DNA from: Clostridia bacterium
GTDB lineage: Bacteria > Bacillota > DULZ01
Assembly (NCBI GenBank): GCA_012840125.1
Contig: DULZ01000065.1
Location: 1-37,975 of the forward strand
Direction: 5' to 3'
DNA: 37,975 nt
The notes under the pieces were generated by a model that searched no databases, was not told where the DNA came from, and saw nothing but the letters and a program-made list of their open reading frames with translations. This document shows, piece after piece, positions 32,772 through 37,975 of the stretch (the first letter of the stretch is position 1; every line of letters begins with the position of its first letter). Made by a program: the position numbers and the translations under genes.

Positions 32772-33644
32772 TCAGGATGCATTGCCCGAATGTAGCTCAG
32801 AATATTCACGGTAGTCATTTAAATAGTTTAGCCCCCACTGGTCCTTACCCAACAGCAAATCTGCCCCTTTCACCGTCCGCCGCATGCCTTCCGCGGTCGG
32901 ATCCATAATAACACACGTTAACCCGGCCTTGATGGCCATGGCCAGCATGGTTCGGGTGATACTGGGCCTGTCTGGTAAACCGAAAGAGACATTGCTCACT
33001 CCCAAAATAATGTTCGTACCCAGCTCAGCAACCACTTTTTCAATGGTTTTCAGTGTCACCAGAGCTGCTTGTGGATCTGAACTGACTGTCATAGTTACAC
33101 AATCAATAATCACATCAGAGCGTTCGATTCCCATTTGTTCAGCCCGTTCAACTATTTTGGAGGCAATCGCCAATCTTTTGTCAGGGTTAGGAGCAATCCC
33201 GTCTTCATCCATGACTAATCCCACTACTGCCGCTCCGTGCTCCTTTACCACCGGCAGGATGGATACCAGGGATTTTTCTTCCCCTGTTACTGAGTTCACC
33301 AACGCTTTTCCTTCGTAAACTTCTAAAGCTGCGGCCAGAGCACGTGGATGGCTAGAATCGATACATAACGGTACATCGACAGTCTCTGCAACTAGTTTGA
33401 CTACCTTCGGCAATAACGAAACTTCATCGGCACCGGCTACCCCTACGTTTATATCCAAAGCATCAGCACCATATTTTACCTGGTTAATGGCTTCTCGTTT
33501 AACCAGTTCAAAATCGCCAGCCAGTAAAGCTTCGCCGAGTTTTTTCTTACCAGTAGGGTTAATGCGTTCTCCGATAATTGCCACCGGCAAATCATGGCCA
33601 ATGGTAAGTACTTTGTTCTTACTCCGAATTTCTGTGTAGACCAA
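32772..33644 (-). CDS. Pterin-binding methyltransferase (methyl-corrinoid:tetrahydrofolate type, MtgA/AcsE-like)
   Basis: The 290-residue TIM-barrel protein has the pterin-binding signature: IIGERINPTGKKKLGEAL, GADALDINVG, PLCIDSSHPRAL, GKALVNSVTGEE, ILGVSNVSFGLPDRPS and a terminal VIMDPTAEG. These match AcsE and MtgA, which move methyl groups between corrinoid proteins and tetrahydrofolate. It starts at TTG 33644 with GGAGG five bases upstream. Sitting behind the UroD-like methyltransferase and corrinoid protein genes, it should complete the transfer of the substrate methyl to THF. It lacks the MtrH-type membrane-complex context. Confidence 0.88.
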   Translation of the reverse strand: MVYTEIRSKNKVLTIGHDLPVAIIGERINPTGKKKLGEALLAGDFELVKREAINQVKYGADALDINVGVAGADEVSLLPKVVKLVAETVDVPLCIDSSHPRALAAALEVYEGKALVNSVTGEEKSLVSILPVVKEHGAAVVGLVMDEDGIAPNPDKRLAIASKIVERAEQMGIERSDVIIDCVTMTVSSDPQAALVTLKTIEKVVAELGTNIILGVSNVSFGLPDRPSITRTMLAMAIKAGLTCVIMDPTAEGMRRTVKGADLLLGKDQWGLNYLNDYREYSELHSGNAS

Positions 33645-33659
33645 GTTTTCCTCCCCCTT

Positions 33660-34298
33660 TTAAGCAACTCCTAATAATTGACGCGCCGCCTCTACAGCAG
33701 CGGTCGCATCCCTACCGAAGGCATCTGCACCAATTTGTTTAGCCCAATCCTCGGTAACCGGGGCGCCGCCCACCATAATTTTGACAGAATCCCTCAAACC
33801 CGCATTCTGGATTGCTTTGATAGTCTCTTCCACCCAGTGAAGAGTAGAAGTAATTAAACTGGACATACCTACAATTTGGGGTTGATGCTTCTCAATAGCA
33901 GCCACAAAACTCTCAGGAGAGACATTCACTCCCAAATCCACTACCTCAAATCCAGCTCCCTCCAGCATCATAACCACCAAGTTCTTGCCAATATCATGGA
34001 GATCATCTTTAACAGTGCCTATCACTACTTTCCCTTTGGTTTCTGTCTGCCGCTGGCTTAAAATGGGCCGCAGTACGTCCAATCCTTCGTGGGTGGCCTT
34101 TGCAGCGATCAGGACCTCTGGGATAAAAATCTCATTATTCTTAAATTTCACTCCAATGACATTCATTCCCTCAATTAATCCCTCATTCAGAATGCGGTCT
34201 GGTTCTATTCCTTCATCTAAAGCTTGTTGACAAAGCTTTCTTACCTCTGCCGGTTTGTAAGCGAGCACCGCATTTTTGATGTTCTCGAGCAATTGCAT
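33660..34298 (-). CDS. Methyl-accepting corrinoid (B12-binding) protein
   Basis: The 212-residue protein has the two-domain layout of MtaC/MttC/MtgC. A helical cap comes first (IPEVLIAAKATHEGLDVLRPIL), then a B12-binding Rossmann domain with the lower-ligand motif DLHDIGK (Asp99, His101, Gly104), VVDLGVNVSPE, GMSSLITSTLHWVEETI and a GGAPV loop. The His displaces the base of the cofactor and the cobalt carries the methyl group. ATG 34298 is seven bases from GGAGG; the ATG at 34304 is only one base from it. Confidence 0.93.
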   Translation of the reverse strand: MQLLENIKNAVLAYKPAEVRKLCQQALDEGIEPDRILNEGLIEGMNVIGVKFKNNEIFIPEVLIAAKATHEGLDVLRPILSQRQTETKGKVVIGTVKDDLHDIGKNLVVMMLEGAGFEVVDLGVNVSPESFVAAIEKHQPQIVGMSSLITSTLHWVEETIKAIQNAGLRDSVKIMVGGAPVTEDWAKQIGADAFGRDATAAVEAARQLLGVA

Positions 34299-34328
34299 TG
34301 CCATTCCTCCTTACCTAGTTAATATGGA

Positions 34329-35384
34329 TTAAAGACCAGCTTTAATCAGCTCGGCGCTGTATTCCCTCGCAGTATTCACCATAGCCCTAATGTTTGCATC
34401 AGGCGTCCCATAATCAACCCCCACAGCATCGATCGACAGCTTATCAAGCGGGCCACCAGTATCGATAATTTTGCGCACGTCGTCGGCTATTTCCTCCGCA
34501 GTGCATTTGTACAAACGCACCGGATCAATCCTAGCATTGATGTACACATCCGGCATGAGTTCCCTCACTCGGCCCAAATCAGAATTAGGCCCTACCTCGA
34601 GAAATTCCAGATTCTTGATTTTGCTATAACCCTCCACAACATTATTCACCGAACCGCAATGGTGAATGCCAAAGGGCCGCATCGCCTCCGCCAGTCTCTG
34701 CTCATAAGGTAGGACAAATCTTTCGTAAGCTTCATTGGAAATCTGAGCTACGGTACAGTTGGGCAGCACATACATTTCCGGTGGAGCCATCGGGGTTACT
34801 GACGACGCTAGGGTACCGGTTCTTTTCCGGACATATGTAGCTAGACGTATGATGCTTTCCAAACATATTTTCATCAGCTTGTGTACCAGCTGAGGATTTT
34901 CATAGAAGTCGAGATACAGCTGGTCGCCCCTGATTTTTAAAGCCAGATTTAGAATACCGGTAGTATTGATGTTACCTGTAACCCGACCATATTTCTCCTC
35001 AAGATAATCCATTTGCCGAATAATCTCGGTCATGGGATAACTGTTTTCAATATCCGGTACCGTCAGTTTTTCAATTTCTTTTTCCGACAAGTTGGCAGGA
35101 TTAGCCCACGGTAATGCATCATCGAAAAAGGTAATTTCACAGCCGAACATTTCGGGCAATAGCACCATACCGTAATCAATAAACGGATTGGGTTCCGGAT
35201 TAGGATTGCCCATACCCAAATCGCCAAAACGTTCATAGAGAATCTTTTGCTGCTTCAGGTTAGCTTCTACCCGGTAGTCTGGGTCATGGTAATACTGCTT
35301 GTTATATGAGATACCATAATTACGCCACCACCAGCTGGCGTACATGCTCACACTCACCGGAATATGCTTGATTTTCCGGCTCAT
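34329..35384 (-). CDS. UroD-fold corrinoid-dependent methyltransferase (substrate:corrinoid)
   Basis: The 351-residue protein belongs to the uroporphyrinogen-decarboxylase-like family, which includes MtaA, CmuA and the MtvB-type O-demethylases. The presumed zinc ligands are visible as His241-x-Cys243 (HHCGSVNN) and a later Cys294 (LYKCTAEE), as in MtaA. It is therefore a methyltransferase, not a haem enzyme. It probably moves the methyl of an unknown substrate onto the corrinoid protein encoded 30 bases downstream. A His/Trp-rich N terminus (MYASWWWRNYGISYNKQYYH) is unusual and may shape the substrate site. ATG 35384 has GGAAGGGGG upstream; the longer frame would begin upstream of the sigma-54 promoter and is excluded. 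Confidence 0.85.
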   Translation of the reverse strand: MSRKIKHIPVSVSMYASWWWRNYGISYNKQYYHDPDYRVEANLKQQKILYERFGDLGMGNPNPEPNPFIDYGMVLLPEMFGCEITFFDDALPWANPANLSEKEIEKLTVPDIENSYPMTEIIRQMDYLEEKYGRVTGNINTTGILNLALKIRGDQLYLDFYENPQLVHKLMKICLESIIRLATYVRKRTGTLASSVTPMAPPEMYVLPNCTVAQISNEAYERFVLPYEQRLAEAMRPFGIHHCGSVNNVVEGYSKIKNLEFLEVGPNSDLGRVRELMPDVYINARIDPVRLYKCTAEEIADDVRKIIDTGGPLDKLSIDAVGVDYGTPDANIRAMVNTAREYSAELIKAGL

Positions 35385-35420
35385 ATCTAGTCCCCCTTCC
35401 AGTTTTTGATGACTATGACC

Positions 35421-35436
35421 AGCAACTTCTGTGCCA
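35421..35436 (-). promoter_or_regulatory. Sigma-54 (-24/-12) promoter of the methyltransferase operon
   Basis: On the minus strand TGGCACAGAAGTTGCT matches the -24/-12 consensus (TGGCAC-N5-TTGC[A/T]), with the invariant GG and GC ten bases apart. Transcription would begin about 12 bases downstream, roughly 25 bases before the ATG at 35384. The adjacent regulator is a sigma-54 activator. Confidence 0.9.
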
Positions 35437-35474
35437 AAGTCTAAAACGCGCCATTTCAATAGGTGCAAAAAAAA

Positions 35475-35498
35475 TAGCGGAACAATTGAGTTCCACTA
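35475..35498. promoter_or_regulatory. Activator site, proximal inverted repeat
   Basis: TAGCGGAAC, six bases, GTTCCACTA: nine-base arms with one mismatch. The centre lies about 58 bp upstream of the sigma-54 promoter. It shares the GGAAC/GTTCC arms of the repeat at 35579-35596. Confidence 0.75.
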
Positions 35499-35578
35499 TG
35501 GTCTATAATTGGATTATAAATTCTGAAAAATCTGTATAATCTTGCTTGCTGGCGGTGCTGGTACTCCCAAATTCCGGG

Positions 35579-35596
35579 TGGAACTGAAAAGTTCCA
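35579..35596. promoter_or_regulatory. Activator site, distal inverted repeat
   Basis: TGGAACT, GAAA, AGTTCCA: perfect seven-base arms. It is 101 bp centre-to-centre from the proximal repeat and just downstream of the regulator's stop codon, a normal enhancer distance for a sigma-54 activator. Confidence 0.75.
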
Positions 35597-35607
35597 CTAT
35601 ATTATTC

Positions 35608-37689
35608 CTATAAGTCATAATGCTTACGTTTTCGTATAACGGTCGTATGGGTTATCCCTAACAGTTCAGCAGTCTGACGGGTGCTCATCCCTTTCTCCAG
35701 CGCTTTCTTCAGCAGCGCCTTTTCCATTAGCTCTAGACCCTCCTGCCAGGAGACTATTTCTTTGATCCTAATCTCTACTGTTTGAGCGTTTTTTTCTCCT
35801 TGCCCCAAATGCTCCGGCAAATGCGAAGCATCGATTACTTCACCCTGGCTTAATATTACAGCTCTCTCAACGATATTTTCCAATTCCCGCACATTGCCCG
35901 GCCATGAATAGCGCTCGAATATTTTATAAACCTCAGGGCTGATCACTTTATTTTTTCCATACTGGCTATTATATTTGGCCAGGAAGTGGTTGGCGAGGGG
36001 CACGATGTCTTCCGGCCGCTTTCTTAGAGGGGGAATTTCTATTTGCACCACATTCAAGCGGTAAAACAAATCCTCTCGAAATTCCTGCCTTGCCACCATT
36101 TCCTTTAGGTTCCGGTTGGTGGCAGCAATAATCCGCACATTCAATTTAACCGGTTCAACTCCTCCTACCCGGTAAATCACCTTGTCCTGCAGGGCTCGCA
36201 AAAGCTTTACTTGCAAGTTCAAAGGTAATTCACCAATCTCGTCCAAAAACAACGTGCCTCCATCAGCTGCTTCCATTAAGCCTATTTTCCCTGTTTTTCT
36301 AGCCCCAGTAAAGGCTCCTTTCTCATAACCGAAGAGTTCAGACTCCAGTAATGTCTCGGGAATGGCACCGCAGTTCACGGTAATAAAAGGACCACCTTGC
36401 CTATCACTTAAGCTATGAATGGTTTTAGCTACTACCTCTTTACCGACCCCTGACTCGCCGGTGATCAAAACCGTGGAATCCACTTTTGACACTCTCACCA
36501 CCAGCTCCATAACAGAGTACATAGCTGGGCTTTTAGTAATGATTTTATCGGTTAAAATTTTGGATCTCAGTTCTTTAAGCTCTTCCGAAAACCGCTGCTT
36601 TTCCTCCTCCACATGGGCTACTTGGGATTTCAAGCAATTAAGTTCAGTCATGTCTCTCAGGTTGAAAATGACCTGAACTAGCTGGTTTTCATTATCAAAA
36701 CAAGGGTTGCCGGTAATTACCACTTCCTGCCCACTTTGTAAAATACACGCCCTGGTCGATGACTGTTTTGAAATTTTGATGATTTTGACCATATCCGCTA
36801 GCTGGTGAGCCAGTTCTGAGTTTAGTTCGTTCAGGGAAACACATGGAGAACATGTTTCCTGTATTAGTTCCAATGCACTACGATTTGCTCTCAGTACCTT
36901 TTGCTGGCTATCCACCACTATGATGCCGTCATAAGAGGATTCAATAATATTGTCCAATTGGTCTTTCAGTTCCCGTACCCTGGAAAGCTCTAGAATTAGG
37001 TTTTCCATTTCTGATAAGTCCTGCAGCACTATGACAGCCCCGACAACTGCCCGCCCACTCATAATGGGGGTTGCATTAGCCGCCACGTGTCTGCCGTTTA
37101 TTTCAATTTTAAATCCTAAACGAGGCGTGCCTTTTAGCACCTCTTTCCATCCTTGGAAAGGGACTATTTCCGCTATAGGCTTACCCGTTACTTCCTGAGT
37201 TCTTAACCCTAACAGTTTTTCTGCGCCTTTATTAAACAAATAGATATGACCCCCACTATCATAAGCAATGATAGCGTGGCTAACAGACTGCAGCACCACA
37301 TTTAATTCGTTTTTTGTTTCTTCCCATGAGCGGTAGACCCTTTTTATCAACTCGACTTTGGAAAGGATACCCGACAATCGATTGTTCTGATCTATGACTA
37401 GCAGCCGCTCCATTTCTGGGATTTGAGCGATATATTCCAAGTCTGTATCTTCTGAAATTATACCTGGAGGATCATCCATGTACGCTTCGATTTTTTCTTC
37501 CTTGGGAATGTCGTACAATAAGCAACTCAATATCTTTGAAGAAGTAATAATACCTACGACGTTTCCCTTGTAGTCCACTACAGGAGCACAGTTAACATCT
37601 GCTTTGAGAAACAGCTTTCCCACTTCGGAAATGGTGTTATCAGGCCGCACCGTGGCAGGATTACAAAGCATAACTTGTTTTGCTTTCAC
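35608..37689 (-). CDS. Sigma-54-dependent activator with CBS, PAS and AAA+ domains
   Basis: The 693-residue protein has two CBS motifs (about 1-118), two PAS domains (about 125-230 and 240-350), a short coiled segment (about 355-378), a sigma-54 AAA+ domain (about 383-620) and a C-terminal helix-turn-helix (about 667-690, TRQTAELLGITHTTVIRKRK). Walker A is GESGVGKE (411-418), the sigma-54 contact loop GAFTGA is intact (458-463) and Walker B is GTLFLDE. CBS pairs bind adenosyl nucleotides, and PAS domains sense ligands or redox. GTG 37689 lies eight bases from AGGAGGGG. It precedes and surely controls the methyltransferase operon through the 35475-35596 repeats. Confidence 0.92.
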   Translation of the reverse strand: MKAKQVMLCNPATVRPDNTISEVGKLFLKADVNCAPVVDYKGNVVGIITSSKILSCLLYDIPKEEKIEAYMDDPPGIISEDTDLEYIAQIPEMERLLVIDQNNRLSGILSKVELIKRVYRSWEETKNELNVVLQSVSHAIIAYDSGGHIYLFNKGAEKLLGLRTQEVTGKPIAEIVPFQGWKEVLKGTPRLGFKIEINGRHVAANATPIMSGRAVVGAVIVLQDLSEMENLILELSRVRELKDQLDNIIESSYDGIIVVDSQQKVLRANRSALELIQETCSPCVSLNELNSELAHQLADMVKIIKISKQSSTRACILQSGQEVVITGNPCFDNENQLVQVIFNLRDMTELNCLKSQVAHVEEEKQRFSEELKELRSKILTDKIITKSPAMYSVMELVVRVSKVDSTVLITGESGVGKEVVAKTIHSLSDRQGGPFITVNCGAIPETLLESELFGYEKGAFTGARKTGKIGLMEAADGGTLFLDEIGELPLNLQVKLLRALQDKVIYRVGGVEPVKLNVRIIAATNRNLKEMVARQEFREDLFYRLNVVQIEIPPLRKRPEDIVPLANHFLAKYNSQYGKNKVISPEVYKIFERYSWPGNVRELENIVERAVILSQGEVIDASHLPEHLGQGEKNAQTVEIRIKEIVSWQEGLELMEKALLKKALEKGMSTRQTAELLGITHTTVIRKRKHYDL

Positions 37690-37975
37690 CTAAAATCCCC
37701 CTCCTGGCCAGAAATCCACACAATCAATTTGCATAGCAAACTCCATGCCTAAGAACAATTAACTTCACCCTTTTGTCATTGACCTTTTTATCCTCTCTCC
37801 AACAAAAAGAAATATTCCAAACTAATCCAGCTAAACAGAGCTTCCTATGCTGTTAATGGCCATGATAAAATCGACATAAATGGTCACGAAAAACCCGCAA
37901 AACCGGTCATTTAGAAAAGGAAAAAAGCTCGTTCCCTACAACATTTTCATTGGAACCAAAACATTAAAGAAGGGA
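37690..37975. other. Upstream region of the sigma-54 activator, no gene seen
   Basis: AT-rich sequence to the window end without a supportable gene. A weak promoter reading toward the activator is possible (TTGTTC at 37758-37753 and TATGCA at 37735-37730, 17-bp spacing). Confidence 0.4.

Noticed and set aside
1-37975. CRISPR arrays, tRNA and rRNA genes
   Set aside because: No regularly spaced direct repeats and no tRNA or rRNA sequence were found on reading through; tmRNA is the only firm RNA gene.

Overview
The window looks like a chromosomal stretch from an anaerobic, Gram-positive-type clostridial bacterium (Peptococcaceae/Thermoanaerobacterales-like). This is inferred from gene content: AGGAGG-type ribosome sites with many GTG/TTG starts, a PhoPR-type Pho box, copper-amine-oxidase-type stalk domains, a Tat-exported [FeFe]-hydrogenase, and a corrinoid-dependent methyltransferase operon of the acetogen/syntroph kind. 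No 16S gene or other decisive taxonomic marker is present.

Layout. 1-7 kb: the start of an Hsp20 gene (cut by the window edge), a secreted NamZ-type exo-muramidase with a stalk domain, a heterodimeric ABC exporter and a corrinoid adenosyltransferase. 6.4-13 kb: a complete phosphate regulon in one direction, pstS-pstC-pstA-phoB-phoR-pstB-phoU, behind a textbook triple Pho box; phoBR lies inside the pst operon. 13-15.8 kb: a PPOX-fold flavoprotein, DNA polymerase IV and a soluble chemoreceptor-like protein. 16-19.6 kb: a three-gene module (Tat-lipoprotein [FeFe]-hydrogenase, four-cluster ferredoxin, NrfD-type membrane protein) that probably passes electrons between H2 and the quinone pool on the outer face of the membrane.

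19.6-29.9 kb is a rearranged, mobile-DNA-scarred region. A 3' fragment of icd is fused to the last 37 bp of ssrA (tmRNA). Behind it lie a 5'-truncated, possibly helicase-derived gene and an AT-rich three-gene cassette (DUF3467-like protein, BECR/PBECR-like nuclease, DUF2283-like protein). Then come a full-length icd, a TetR regulator, an acyl-CoA synthetase with a clear operator, a QueG-like Fe-S protein behind a structured leader, smpB and the intact ssrA. Just beyond ssrA lie broken IS1182-like and IS21 (istB) remnants. The cassette is my best candidate for an undescribed small toxin-antitoxin or defence-like system.

29.9-37.7 kb is a catabolic operon read leftwards: sigma-54 activator (CBS-CBS-PAS-PAS-AAA+-HTH), UroD-fold methyltransferase, corrinoid protein, pterin-binding methyltransferase, solute:sodium symporter, TauE/SafE permease and a Cys-rich small protein. 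Between activator and operon are a near-consensus -24/-12 promoter and two matching inverted repeats that look like activator sites. Together these genes suggest uptake of a methylated compound, transfer of its methyl group to a corrinoid protein and on to tetrahydrofolate, and export of a product; the substrate cannot be read from the sequence.
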